A stretch of DNA of 53,327 bases from SAR86 cluster bacterium (lineage in GTDB: Bacteria; Pseudomonadota; Gammaproteobacteria; Pseudomonadales; Pseudohongiellaceae): positions 63,554 through 116,880 of the forward strand of contig NVWI01000004.1 in the NCBI GenBank assembly GCA_002746215.1. Direction: 5' to 3'. Both the position numbers and the translations under genes were made by a program. This document shows positions 18,756-27,686 of this stretch, piece after piece. The notes beneath the pieces were generated by a model. It saw nothing but the letters and a program-made list of their open reading frames with translations. It did no database searches and was not told where the DNA came from. Numbering within the stretch: position 1 is the stretch's first letter; each line of letters starts with the position of its first letter.

Positions 18756-20486
18756 TCAACAAGCATCAAAATTACTAAGAACACAAGCGCTGGCATTTTC
18801 CTTGGCCATATCTATCTGATCAGCACTCAATTCCTGTTCAAGCGCCTGCACATAAATTGCTGCTTGCTCGTTGCCCTGTTCTGCAGCAACCCATGCCCAC
18901 ATATAAGCGATAGACAATGAAGATTCAGGCACACCTCGTCCATTCACATACATAAGTGCAAGATTGGCCTGAGCAGGTGCAAACCCCAGTTCCGCTGCAG
19001 ACCTAAAAAAGTTTACCGCCTCGCCATAATCCTGATCAACGCCTTGCCCGTTGACATACATATTGCCTAAACTCAGCATGCTCTGCGCATCATTTTGCTC
19101 AGTGGCTAAGCGATAATAGCGTATGCTTTCAGCAAAATTTTGCTCAAGCCCCAAACCATTGGCATATAACCAGCCTAAATTGACGAAAGCCTGTAAGTAA
19201 TCTTGCTCAGCAGCTAAACGATATAGACTGATTGCGGCATCAATATCTTGGTCAACCCCTTGCCCATTTGTATACATAACCGCAAGGTTGGCTTGTGCTT
19301 CAGGGTTTTGCTGATCAGCCGCTAAACGGTAATAACGAGCGGCCTCAACAAAATTTTGCGGAAAGCCTACGCCTACATAGAACTTATTTGCCAGAGAAAC
19401 TTGAGCCTGAGTAAAGCCTTGTTCAGCTGCAAGCTGATACAAACTGGCTGCAATAGTGGCATTTTGTGGATAGCCCTCGCCCGTGTCATATTTCACCCCA
19501 AGGGTATATTGCGCCTCAGCACTGCCAAAATCAGCAGCTCTTTCATAAAGCCTTAATGCCTGATTGAAATTAACATTAACGCCATAGCCATATTCGAATA
19601 AAACACCCAGCATAAAAATGGCATCTTGGTCACTTTCATCTGCCGCTTCAGTAAAAAGACTTTTCGCAAGATCATAATCCTGAGAAAGCACTGTACCTTC
19701 AATATAGATATTTCCTAGAAACACCTGGGCTGGAGTATAGTCTTGTTCTGCCGCAAGCTCATACAGTTCAATGGCTCTATCAAAATCCTGCTCTACTCCC
19801 TGCCCTATATAATATTGATTCCCTAGATTAACCTGGGCTGGCGCATAGTCCTGATCAACTGCTTGTTGATAAAGCCTAACGGCTTCATTCAAATCACGCT
19901 CAAGCCCTTGCCCAGTCACATAGAGGTTGCCTAATGCTACGAGAGCTTGATCATTCCCTTGTTGTGCCGCTGTTGAGTAATAACTAATGGCTTCGTCGAT
20001 ATCCTGCTCGACTCCCTGTCCATTAAAATACATATTACCGAGCTTCATTTGAGCCGGAGCATAGCCCTGGCTTGCTGCCAGCTGGAAAAGACGATAAGCC
20101 TCTTCTTGATCAGGGATACCTTCCAGCCCTGAAAAATATCGATCCCCCATCGCTACCAATGCTTCTGCATTACCAGCATCTGCAGCTAGCTTGAACAGCC
20201 TACCGGCCTCAACAACGTTCTCCTCTACACCTTCAGCATTGTCGTACATGGAACCCAATCTAACTTGAGCATCGACATTTCCCTGGTTGGCCAATTCAGC
20301 ATATATTGCTATAGCTGTTTCGAAATCATCTGCTTCAAAAGCCAACAAAGCATCCTCCAGTTCTGCTTCGGCTGCGCGAATATTTTCTGAAAAAAATGAA
20401 CAAAAAATAATAAATAACAGGCAATGAAAACTTACAGTTTTGCAATGCAAAAAAGGGCTAATTAAAAAATGTCTACGTTCTGCCAT
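18756..20486 (-). CDS. Exported Sel1-repeat protein with about 13 repeats
   Basis: 576 residues: a signal peptide ending ENIRAAEAE, then about thirteen 36-residue Sel1-like repeats with the pattern LAAEQGxxxAQxxLGxMYxNGxGVxQD, and a C-terminal tail with two cysteines (ASACVLSNFDAC). Repeat length is almost invariant; one repeat is degenerate around VNVNFNQAL. Such alpha-solenoids mediate protein-protein contacts, and periplasmic ones occur in signalling and envelope functions. The target cannot be read from the sequence. The gene is convergent with the preceding four-gene run and monocistronic. AAGGA is very close to the ATG, so the exact start is less certain. Confidence 0.88.
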   Translation of the reverse strand: MAERRHFLISPFLHCKTVSFHCLLFIIFCSFFSENIRAAEAELEDALLAFEADDFETAIAIYAELANQGNVDAQVRLGSMYDNAEGVEENVVEAGRLFKLAADAGNAEALVAMGDRYFSGLEGIPDQEEAYRLFQLAASQGYAPAQMKLGNMYFNGQGVEQDIDEAISYYSTAAQQGNDQALVALGNLYVTGQGLERDLNEAVRLYQQAVDQDYAPAQVNLGNQYYIGQGVEQDFDRAIELYELAAEQDYTPAQVFLGNIYIEGTVLSQDYDLAKSLFTEAADESDQDAIFMLGVLFEYGYGVNVNFNQALRLYERAADFGSAEAQYTLGVKYDTGEGYPQNATIAASLYQLAAEQGFTQAQVSLANKFYVGVGFPQNFVEAARYYRLAADQQNPEAQANLAVMYTNGQGVDQDIDAAISLYRLAAEQDYLQAFVNLGWLYANGLGLEQNFAESIRYYRLATEQNDAQSMLSLGNMYVNGQGVDQDYGEAVNFFRSAAELGFAPAQANLALMYVNGRGVPESSLSIAYMWAWVAAEQGNEQAAIYVQALEQELSADQIDMAKENASACVLSNFDAC

Positions 20487-20604
20487 GTCCTTAACACATA
20501 GTTTTTATTTGCTTAGAGAATCTGAATCTATGCTTTTTTAAGCTCTGTTGCAATTCACTGCCTTAAATAGAGCAAAAGAATTCAATATTCAGCTATTTCA
20601 AATC

Positions 20605-20634
20605 AAAAAAAAGGCCAGCAAAATGCTGGCCTTT
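20605..20634 (-). terminator. Intrinsic terminator after the DUF6152 gene pair
   Basis: An 11-bp perfect stem, AAAGGCCAGCA (20610-20620) and TGCTGGCCTTT (20624-20634), with loop AAA. On the minus strand it ends in a run of T from the A-tract at 20605-20612. It lies about 45 bases past the stop of the minus-strand DUF6152 gene. Confidence 0.88.
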
Positions 20635-20677
20635 CTCGACTAACTACTTTCTTAATACACTCTGTAATCTCTACTAA

Positions 20678-21073
20678 TCATTCATCTGCAGGATTAATAG
20701 CAAAACCATTTCCAGGGTTCATTGTTTCACCATTAATTACGGCATCAAACCAGGCTGCAGCAGGGCGACCATCTGAAATAGGGTTGCCACGAATGGTTAT
20801 AGGTGTACCAGGGGGTAAATCACCACGTCGAATACCTGCTCGCATCAAAGAGCTTGGTCCTTCCGCCTCAAAACCCCAGGTCGTTACCGAGCCATCTTCA
20901 TTGGTCACATCAACAATGAGCCATGAATGCGGGTTAGTATATTGAAACTGCTTAACAACACCTGTTACTTCAATCAGCTGTGAGTAATCAAACATCGCGC
21001 CTGAATGATGCGCAAAACCGGGCATGCTGAAAAGAGACAGCAAAACCAAACCAGTAAATATTTTTTTCTTCAT
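20678..21073 (-). CDS. DUF6152 family exported protein
   Basis: 131 residues. A signal peptide ends at PGFAHHSGA; the mature protein starts with the family hallmark HHSGAMFD, then VTGVVKQFQYTNPHSWL, WGFEAEGPSSLMRAGIRRGDL and ITIRGNPISDGRPAAAW. The small beta-rich domain probably resembles an OB or copper-binding fold; no function is established. The adjacent histidines directly after the cleavage site could bind metal at a free N-terminus (inference). It follows the 310-residue exported protein by 61 bases and the pair ends at a strong terminator, so they form an operon. Confidence 0.85.
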   Translation of the reverse strand: MKKKIFTGLVLLSLFSMPGFAHHSGAMFDYSQLIEVTGVVKQFQYTNPHSWLIVDVTNEDGSVTTWGFEAEGPSSLMRAGIRRGDLPPGTPITIRGNPISDGRPAAAWFDAVINGETMNPGNGFAINPADE

Positions 21074-21134
21074 TATCTTTCTCCCTAAATATACTTAAAA
21101 AATTGCTTAACCTTGTTGCTCAAAAAACCGCAAC

Positions 21135-22067
21135 TTATAATCCATCTAAAAAATCAAACTCTGAAAACTGACTAGTACCATCATCAAGAATGATAATGTC
21201 ATTGTTTTGGTTTTCACCACACCACCAATAACGAATTCTTAATAAAGTGTCATCATTTGCTAACTCAATCCAGCTCTGACGAGAATACCATGGCTCTGTC
21301 AGATTAACCGGATCAAAAACCCAAAAATCTGCTTCAAGCAAAATGCCATTAACTTTACGCCAGCGCTCAACTACTTCGACTTGATCTGAATAATCAGGTT
21401 GTGCTCCACGCTGATATTGTCCGGCATTAAGATAGGCAGTATGAGTAACCAAAACACCATCGTCCCAGAAACCTATTGTGTCACCATTCCAGGTTGGATA
21501 AGCATCTTCAGGTGCCGTGTGAGCTCGACCATCTGTATAAACACGACGTGCATCATTCACCATCTCATTAACTAACCAAGTTTGATCTGGCGTCACGATA
21601 AATTCATGTAAAAAAGGCTCTGAAGCCCAGCGCGGGTGTCCGGGAGGGCGGCAATCTGAAATCGGATCGTACTCCCCACCAGTAGCAGCAAGTTGATCAA
21701 TTTTTTCCTGTCTTGCTGCAGCGCCTGCTTCAGTAAGTTGAGCGGTAGTTTGATCAGAAGGAATATCAGGATCGAAAGAAAGACCACCTTTTGTTCTTGT
21801 ATAGATGCCTGACCAATCAAACTCAGGTCGATCCATATCTTCCCAGCTCAGTTGATCGCCACCACCGGCCTGGCGTTCCAGATATTCATACATATCGAAG
21901 GCATTATCGAATTCTTCACCGAATGCTTGCAGGCGTTGTTTGTTGTCTTGCCACTGCGCATCACCTTCTCCATAATCCAGCCAGCCTACGAAATCTTGCC
22001 CTAAAGCACTATAGGATGCCGAAATAGCTACCGTAAGTGCTGTTGCTTTAATTATCGATGTTTTCAT
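21135..22067 (-). CDS. Exported conserved protein of unknown function, DUF6152-associated
   Basis: 310 residues with a signal peptide ending YSALGQDF. After an acidic N-terminal region it shows ISDCRPPGHPRW, RRVYTDGRAHT, AYPTWNGDTIGFWDDGVLV and WVFDPVNLTEPWY. The order of these segments (Cys with Pro/His, DGRxH, PTWxGxxxGxW, DPxxL) matches the proteins at 15954-16865 and 38952-39857 distantly, so I read it as a divergent relative. Function unknown. It is the first gene of a two-gene operon with the DUF6152 gene; such pairs are recurrent in acidobacteria and marine gammaproteobacteria. Confidence 0.75.
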   Translation of the reverse strand: MKTSIIKATALTVAISASYSALGQDFVGWLDYGEGDAQWQDNKQRLQAFGEEFDNAFDMYEYLERQAGGGDQLSWEDMDRPEFDWSGIYTRTKGGLSFDPDIPSDQTTAQLTEAGAAARQEKIDQLAATGGEYDPISDCRPPGHPRWASEPFLHEFIVTPDQTWLVNEMVNDARRVYTDGRAHTAPEDAYPTWNGDTIGFWDDGVLVTHTAYLNAGQYQRGAQPDYSDQVEVVERWRKVNGILLEADFWVFDPVNLTEPWYSRQSWIELANDDTLLRIRYWWCGENQNNDIIILDDGTSQFSEFDFLDGL

Positions 22068-22299
22068 ATTTCTAACTCCACCCCGTAAAATTACTATTTA
22101 TAACGACTACACAGTATTATATAAATGATCATGCCAAAGCTCCATAGCATATAGCAAAAGACTGTAAATTTCCTAGACCTTCAATAAAAACAAGACTATT
22201 CTTGACCGGATCACAAAATAGAGCATTCTAAGATTCTAAAAAAGAAATGTAACTAGTTTTATGTAGTTAGTGGCATTGTGATTCCGAGGATCACGCCCA

Positions 22300-23808
22300 A
22301 TGTGCAAACTATTCAGTAAAGTAACTCTGAGATTAGTCGTCTTCTTTTATATAGCATCCTTTGCTGCCACTACTTACTCTCAGGCTTTATTTGACCCTGC
22401 TAATCTGATTTTTGAAATCACGCTACCTTCAGAGGCTGAAGCAGAATTGACTGCCTCAGATGAAGTGGCAACTAATGAAGCTTATATTGCTTTAATTGAT
22501 TCCGTCGAACTTTATCAAAGCGCCATCAATGACATCCAGCTAGCAACTAACAACCCTTATAACTTTGAATTACTCGAAGAGTACAGTGACCTCGGCGATG
22601 CCTATAAATCTCTGGGACAACATGACGCAGCAATTAGTAGTTATGATAATGCTATTCAAATTACCAAAATTCAAAATGGGCTTTACAACTTAGACCAGCT
22701 GCCACTGCTACAAAAAACAATCCAAAGCTATCTGTCATTAGGAGATATGGACAATGCAGCGCTTTGGCAAGAACATAGACACTATTTGCATCTGAAAAAC
22801 TACGCTGCAACTGACCCAGCTATGGTTGTAGCAACATTTGCATTGACTGAATGGTATATCGCGACCTTCTTCAGGAACAATTTCCAAAGTGCCAATCAAA
22901 AATTGCAAATGATAGCTAACATGACACCACACCAGTCTCGAACATTCGCAAGATTGATTGAAAATGAATCCATAGCGGACAGTTTTCTGGCTAATCCCAA
23001 TCAAGCTCAGTTTGATAACATCTTAAATGGTGACATAAGGCGAATAAACCCCAGAGATATAGAGCATCCGCTATTGTTGAAAGTAGGGGGCATCTACGAA
23101 GAGCTGCAAGAAAGTATCTATGCTTCTGAACAACCAGATATAGGATCTATCATTCAAACAGCCCGTCGAATAGCCGAATTGTCCTTTATTACCAAACAAG
23201 AAATGGATTTTGAAAGACAATATCCTAATTTTAATGTCAATTACATTAATAGCAGAGAGCAATTATATAGAAATTCTCAACAGAGATTGGATCAAAGTTA
23301 TGACAGTGGTAGAAATGCGCTGCAGTATATTGTTAGCTTATTGAAAGATGTAGAGGCTAGTCCTAGGTTATTAGCCTCAGCTTTAGTTGAGTTAGGTGAT
23401 TGGCACCTTGCCTATGGCAAAATTCAGACAGCCGAAACCACTTATCAAGAAGCTTACAATGTCATGGCAAGTATGGGCATTCCAACGGAAGCCGCTGACG
23501 AAGCTTTCAATGACCCGATCCCCAAACAAATCCCTCGCATGGCAACTCATATGTTTACACGTAGGAGCTCCGGTATTTCCAGTGATGCTAATTTGGCATA
23601 CCAAGGCTATATTGACGTAAGTTTCAACATCGATGGCCAAGGTAACATTGAAGATATTTCATTTGGTGACAGTAGTCCGGACGAAGCCAGGGAAATTCAA
23701 CGTTTTATTGAGTCCAGCCTAAGAATGGCCAAATATCGACCATACTTTAACAATGGCGACCTTATCAACTCCGAAAGAATTAACCTTCGCTACCATTACG
23801 CTTACTAA
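22300..23808 (+). CDS. Exported TPR-like protein with a TonB-like C-terminal domain (first of a tandem pair)
   Basis: 502 residues, signal peptide ending ATTYSQAL. Residues about 85-160 look like tetratricopeptide repeats (LEEYSDLGDAYKSLGQHDAA then ISSYDNAI). A long helical middle follows, including ARRIAELS, KQEMDFERQYPNF and a second TPR-like unit GDWHLAYGKIQTAETTYQEA. The C-terminal 80 residues, GYIDVSFNIDGQGNIEDISF to KYRPYFNNG and LRYHYAY, have the beta-alpha-beta pattern of the TonB C-terminal domain, but no membrane anchor or Pro-rich linker is present. GAGGA lies about 10 bases ahead of the ATG. The next gene is a clear paralogue. Role unknown. Confidence 0.8.
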   Translation: MCKLFSKVTLRLVVFFYIASFAATTYSQALFDPANLIFEITLPSEAEAELTASDEVATNEAYIALIDSVELYQSAINDIQLATNNPYNFELLEEYSDLGDAYKSLGQHDAAISSYDNAIQITKIQNGLYNLDQLPLLQKTIQSYLSLGDMDNAALWQEHRHYLHLKNYAATDPAMVVATFALTEWYIATFFRNNFQSANQKLQMIANMTPHQSRTFARLIENESIADSFLANPNQAQFDNILNGDIRRINPRDIEHPLLLKVGGIYEELQESIYASEQPDIGSIIQTARRIAELSFITKQEMDFERQYPNFNVNYINSREQLYRNSQQRLDQSYDSGRNALQYIVSLLKDVEASPRLLASALVELGDWHLAYGKIQTAETTYQEAYNVMASMGIPTEAADEAFNDPIPKQIPRMATHMFTRRSSGISSDANLAYQGYIDVSFNIDGQGNIEDISFGDSSPDEAREIQRFIESSLRMAKYRPYFNNGDLINSERINLRYHYAY

Positions 23809-23942
23809 AATACACTTTTTAAAATAGTAACTATTGCTCGGTAGCATAAGCTTAAATTCATATTTATGTTCTTATGAATTATGCTGTCTGGATCAAACCA
23901 ACCCCAAAGCTAATAAAAATATCGATGTCAAAGGGGCTTAAC

Positions 23943-25403
23943 ATGCGCACAATTCAACTACAAGCAGGCAGTCAGCCCTTACGGCTCTTAGTTTGTATTA
24001 TTTTTTCTACACTTAGCCCTTTCATCTCTTTGCCAGCCCATGCTCAGGATGACGAACTAACAAACCTCTTCTTTACTCCAGTTCCTTTATCACAAGCCGA
24101 CCTAATCACACTTAATGCAGGCAGCTTATCAGACGTGGATAAACAATCAGCAGCAGAAGCCATTCCCCGGCTTCAAGAAGAATTAAGTGAAATGGAAACT
24201 GAAGATTCTAGTGATCCAGAATTGTTACTTCAGTTGAATACACTTGGGCTAGCGCAGCAAGCAATTGAGCGACATGAAGAGGCTATTACAAGCTTCGATA
24301 GAGCTGCTGCACTAGCCGTTGAACTTTATGGTGAAAGTAGTCTTCAACAGGCGCCGATGCTAGAGCAATCAATTATCAGCCACCTTAAATTAAATAATAT
24401 TTCTGAAATTACTGACATAGAAGAGCTTCTTTATGAGCTCAGATCAGAGCAATATGCTGCAGATTCTGCTGAAATGTATACAGCTATGACAAACTTAGCT
24501 GATTGGTACAGTGCTGCATATATGAAGGAAGGTTACCTCTCACGAGAGACAGGCTTTATCCCCAGAACAAATGCTCGCCTAAGAGGTGATCAAGCGATTG
24601 GCCTTCCGCCTTCAGTCACTTTTGTTGGCTTTATACCCCCAAGTATTAATGAAGTTCTCGATATCCGGCTACGAAAACTTGAGAGTCTGTATGAAAAATA
24701 TCAAGAAAGTTACACTAGCAATACAACTCTTACTATAGTTGTCGATGTCGCCCGCCGAATAGCTCGCCTTGCTTATCACGCTGAACAGGAAATGGATTAT
24801 GAAAGAGAATTCAATGTTTTCTCTCGCAATTACAGAGGCTCACCTGAAGAAGGTGTTCGCAATTCAACAGATCGTCGTGATAAAAATTATGATGCTGGTA
24901 GAATAGCCTTGGAGTATGTAGTAGACCTGGTACGGCAAGCAGAAGGCGTTGGTGCCCAACAAGTCGCTCTGGCCTTTCTTGACCTTGCAGATTGGAAACT
25001 AGCTTACGGTCAGATTAGAATTGCTAGAGAAGGCTATCAGTCTGCCTATCAAGTATTGCGCGATGAAGGCTTTAATGATGCAAGTATCGATGCGGCGTTG
25101 ACTACAGCAGTGCCACTGCCAATTCCCAGGATTGGAGCCTTCCCTGCGACCCAGCAAACATCAGGCAGCCTCGGCCTTATTCCTGTTCCAAATTACACAG
25201 GTTATATCGATGTAAGTTTTGCCTTGAATGATATAGGGAATACTACTGATATTACAGTGTTAGGCAGCAGTCAAAACGATATTGGAAGAATCCAAAAAAT
25301 TCTGGAAAACCAAATTAAATTAACCAAATACCGCCCTCTTTTAATGGCCGGAGAGCTAGTTGCCCAAGGTCGACTTGAATACCGCTATTATTATTCCTAC
25401 TAA
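23943..25403 (+). CDS. Exported TPR-like protein with a TonB-like C-terminal domain (second of a tandem pair)
   Basis: From the ATG at 23943, preceded by AAAGGGG, the protein has 486 residues and a signal peptide ending LPAHAQDD; an upstream ATG at 23874 would only lengthen the N-terminus. It matches the preceding gene product along its length: TPR-like ERHEEAITSFDRAAAL, then VARRIARLAYHAEQEMDYE, RNSTDRRDKNYDAGRIALEY, LADWKLAYGQIRIAREGY, and C-terminal YTGYIDVSFALNDIGN with TKYRPLLMAG and LEYRYYYSY. This indicates an old tandem duplication. The 134-base gap may or may not hold a separate promoter. Partner and substrate unknown. Confidence 0.8.
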   Translation: MRTIQLQAGSQPLRLLVCIIFSTLSPFISLPAHAQDDELTNLFFTPVPLSQADLITLNAGSLSDVDKQSAAEAIPRLQEELSEMETEDSSDPELLLQLNTLGLAQQAIERHEEAITSFDRAAALAVELYGESSLQQAPMLEQSIISHLKLNNISEITDIEELLYELRSEQYAADSAEMYTAMTNLADWYSAAYMKEGYLSRETGFIPRTNARLRGDQAIGLPPSVTFVGFIPPSINEVLDIRLRKLESLYEKYQESYTSNTTLTIVVDVARRIARLAYHAEQEMDYEREFNVFSRNYRGSPEEGVRNSTDRRDKNYDAGRIALEYVVDLVRQAEGVGAQQVALAFLDLADWKLAYGQIRIAREGYQSAYQVLRDEGFNDASIDAALTTAVPLPIPRIGAFPATQQTSGSLGLIPVPNYTGYIDVSFALNDIGNTTDITVLGSSQNDIGRIQKILENQIKLTKYRPLLMAGELVAQGRLEYRYYYSY

Positions 25404-25514
25404 ATAGCTAAGCTTTGTATAATATTTTATTAGGTAGTAAATAGTCGTCTAGCAGTTTTATACTGCCCAAGCTTTTTCTTTCTCATTAAACTCAAAATTA
25501 GTCAGGAACTTATA

Positions 25515-26843
25515 ATGAAAAAAATAATTTTAACTTTCTTGTTTCCACTCATTATTGTTGCCTGCTCTCAAGAAGCAACTGATCAAAGCACACAGCTTTC
25601 AAATTCTCCAACCTCAGTTGTAATGACAGACCTCACTGCTGAAGCTATTCCAATAAATGGCTTTGTTATTAATAACGCCAAAATACTTGATGGAATGGGC
25701 GGCATTATTGAACGTGGCTCTATTGTTGTTCAAGGAGACAGAATTGTGTCCGTCAATACGGGAGACTCCAATGTTCCTGGGGCATTAACTATTGATGCTG
25801 AAGGCCGAACGTTAATGCCCGGCTTCATTGATGCCCATCGTCACATCATTACTGGAGATGACCCCGCAGATTGGCTTGCTAATGAGGCTGAACCCGATAT
25901 GCAGGCATTTCTTGAGGCAGGCTTTACTACCGTATTGTCAGCTGGTGATGCCCCCCAACAGATTCTCGAATTAAGACGCATGACTGCCGAAAATGAAATA
26001 GTAGGCCCCCGAATTATTGCGGCTGCATTTACTGGGCTTGCTGCTGGAAATGCGCTTGCTGGAATAGAAGGAGACCCTGCACGCTTTGATAATGCTCGCC
26101 CTCCATTAAGAGCTACCGAAGCCATGCCTGCACTTCCTGAAGAGGTCGTGCGAGGTCAGATACAAGCTCTGTTTGATAGTGGTTTTGACGCTGCTAAAAA
26201 TGTCATCAACATTTCCCCTGGCGGCCCTGAGGAAGAAGCACTTAAAATGATCGTTGAAGAAACTCAACGCCTTGGCATCCGTACCATCACTCATGCGGTT
26301 ACTGTCATTGATACACTGGCCGCAATGAGGGCAGGCGTTGACCAGCTCGTTCATACGCCACATATTGGGATGTTAACGTTAGAAGAAGCACAGCAAATAG
26401 CTGATTCTAATATCCCAATGACATCAACGCTTGGCATATTTGTACCCTTCTATGATGAAAACAATGACCCAATCTTTCGTGACGCCCTGCCTTTCCCCTG
26501 GGATACGATTTCCAGTGCTGGTCAAGGCCCAGTTAATGCTCGCCTCTTATGGGAGGCTGGCGTCGTATATGGCTATGGCACTGATACTACCTATGCACCT
26601 AGTTTAACCTTCAAGCATGAATTGAAATCTTTATTCTTAGTCTTTTCAGAACAGGACATCCTGAAGATCATGGGGCAAAATGCCGCGATCAATATCGCTA
26701 TGGAAGACCAGATAGGTACTATAGAAGCTGGAAAATTAGCAGATATCGTATTAGTTAACGGAGACCCAGAAACCGATATTTTTGACTTGCTTAATGTCGA
26801 TGTTGTCATTAAAAGCGGACAATTTGTCGTCGATAAACGCTAA
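25515..26843 (+). CDS. Amidohydrolase family lipoprotein (imidazolonepropionase-like)
   Basis: 442 residues. The N-terminus MKKIILTFLFPLIIVACSQ is a lipoprotein signal with the acylated Cys at residue 17. The TIM-barrel amidohydrolase signature is complete: GFIDAHRHI (metal His108 and His110), the Lys of FDAAKNVI as probable carbamylated bridge, THAV, QLVHTPHIG and the Asp of YGYGTDTTYAP. The closing IGTIEAGKLADIVLVNGDPE is standard. Members hydrolyse amide or ester bonds in cyclic or peptidic substrates; envelope-anchored ones include dipeptidases and xenobiotic hydrolases. The substrate cannot be told from the sequence. Confidence 0.88.
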   Translation: MKKIILTFLFPLIIVACSQEATDQSTQLSNSPTSVVMTDLTAEAIPINGFVINNAKILDGMGGIIERGSIVVQGDRIVSVNTGDSNVPGALTIDAEGRTLMPGFIDAHRHIITGDDPADWLANEAEPDMQAFLEAGFTTVLSAGDAPQQILELRRMTAENEIVGPRIIAAAFTGLAAGNALAGIEGDPARFDNARPPLRATEAMPALPEEVVRGQIQALFDSGFDAAKNVINISPGGPEEEALKMIVEETQRLGIRTITHAVTVIDTLAAMRAGVDQLVHTPHIGMLTLEEAQQIADSNIPMTSTLGIFVPFYDENNDPIFRDALPFPWDTISSAGQGPVNARLLWEAGVVYGYGTDTTYAPSLTFKHELKSLFLVFSEQDILKIMGQNAAINIAMEDQIGTIEAGKLADIVLVNGDPETDIFDLLNVDVVIKSGQFVVDKR

Positions 26844-26910
26844 TTTTCAATTCTTAGACTATTCGCCAAAACGCACTCTCACGATTAGTTTTAATTCTGG
26901 CTTATAACCT

Positions 26911-26939
26911 TTGCAATTAAGGACATTAGGCTTTAGAAT
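26911..26939 (+). promoter_or_regulatory. Candidate sigma-70 promoter of rpsU
   Basis: TTGCAA at 26911-26916 and TAGAAT at 26934-26939 are separated by 17 bases. Transcription would start near 26946, about 35 bases ahead of rpsU, whose ATG is preceded by CGGAG. Both boxes are close to consensus and the spacing is ideal. Confidence 0.65.
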
Positions 26940-26980
26940 CGCCGCCCTGATTATGTATACAACAAAACTTCGGAGCATAA

Positions 26981-27196
26981 ATGCCTGTTGTAAGATTAAA
27001 AGAAAATGAGCCATTTGACGTCGCCTTACGCCGCTTTAAGCGTTCTTGCGAAAAAGCCGGTGTTCTGGCTGAAGTCCGTCGCCGTGAATTCTATGAAAAA
27101 CCTACATCCGTCCGTAAGCGTAAAGCTGCGGCAGCCGTAAAGCGTCATGCGAAAAAAGTTTCACGCGAAACTCGAAGAACCAAACGCCTTTACTAG
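26981..27196 (+). CDS. rpsU: 30S ribosomal protein S21
   Basis: 71 residues, the standard size. The sequence begins [20 protein letters not shown] and continues with [21 protein letters not shown] and a very basic C-terminus ending [12 protein letters not shown]21 binds the 30S platform near the 3' end of 16S rRNA and assists initiation. First gene of the rpsU-yqeY-dnaG-rpoD block. Confidence 0.98.
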   Translation: MPVVRLKENEPFDVALRRFKRSCEKAGVLAEVRRREFYEKPTSVRKRKAAAAVKRHAKKVSRETRRTKRLY

Positions 27197-27233
27197 CCCA
27201 CCCTCTTTACAATAAAACAGATCACCTCCTGAC

Positions 27234-27686
27234 ATGACTGAGCAGACCATAAAACCCAGAATCAGCGATGCCATGAAGGATGCCATGCGCGCCAAGGATA
27301 AGCCTCGCTTATCCGCTATTCGTTTAATGCTTGCTGAATTGAAAAAAATTGAAGTCGACGAGCGAATTGAGCTGGAAGATGATCGCATACTCGGTATTCT
27401 CGACAAAATGTTGAAACAAAGAAGAGATTCCATCAAACAGTATACGGCAGGCAATCGTCAGGACCTTGCTGATGTTGAACAAGCTGAAATTAATGTCATC
27501 CTGGAATTCATGCCTGCAGCACTGACTGACGTAGAAATAACAACTATAGTCGAAGATGCTATTCTCGAGTCTGGAGCCGCTTCCATGAAAGAAATGGGCG
27601 CAGTCATGAATATTGTACGACCTAAAGTAATGGGGCGTGCCGATATGGGCCAGGTTAGCGGCCTGGTTAAAAGCAAACTATCCTGA
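27234..27686 (+). CDS. yqeY: GatB/YqeY domain protein
   Basis: 150 residues, matching the YqeY family: RISDAMKDAMRAKDKPRLSA, MLAELKKIEVDERIEL, the RRDSIKQYTAGNR segment, and the C-terminal region with MKEMGAVMNIVRPKVMGRAD. This C-terminal domain is shared with the GatB subunit of Asp/Glu-tRNA amidotransferase and binds tRNA, but free-standing YqeY has no settled role. Position between rpsU and dnaG is conserved in many gammaproteobacteria. It follows rpsU by 37 bases; no strong ribosome binding site is seen. Confidence 0.95.
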   Translation: MTEQTIKPRISDAMKDAMRAKDKPRLSAIRLMLAELKKIEVDERIELEDDRILGILDKMLKQRRDSIKQYTAGNRQDLADVEQAEINVILEFMPAALTDVEITTIVEDAILESGAASMKEMGAVMNIVRPKVMGRADMGQVSGLVKSKLS

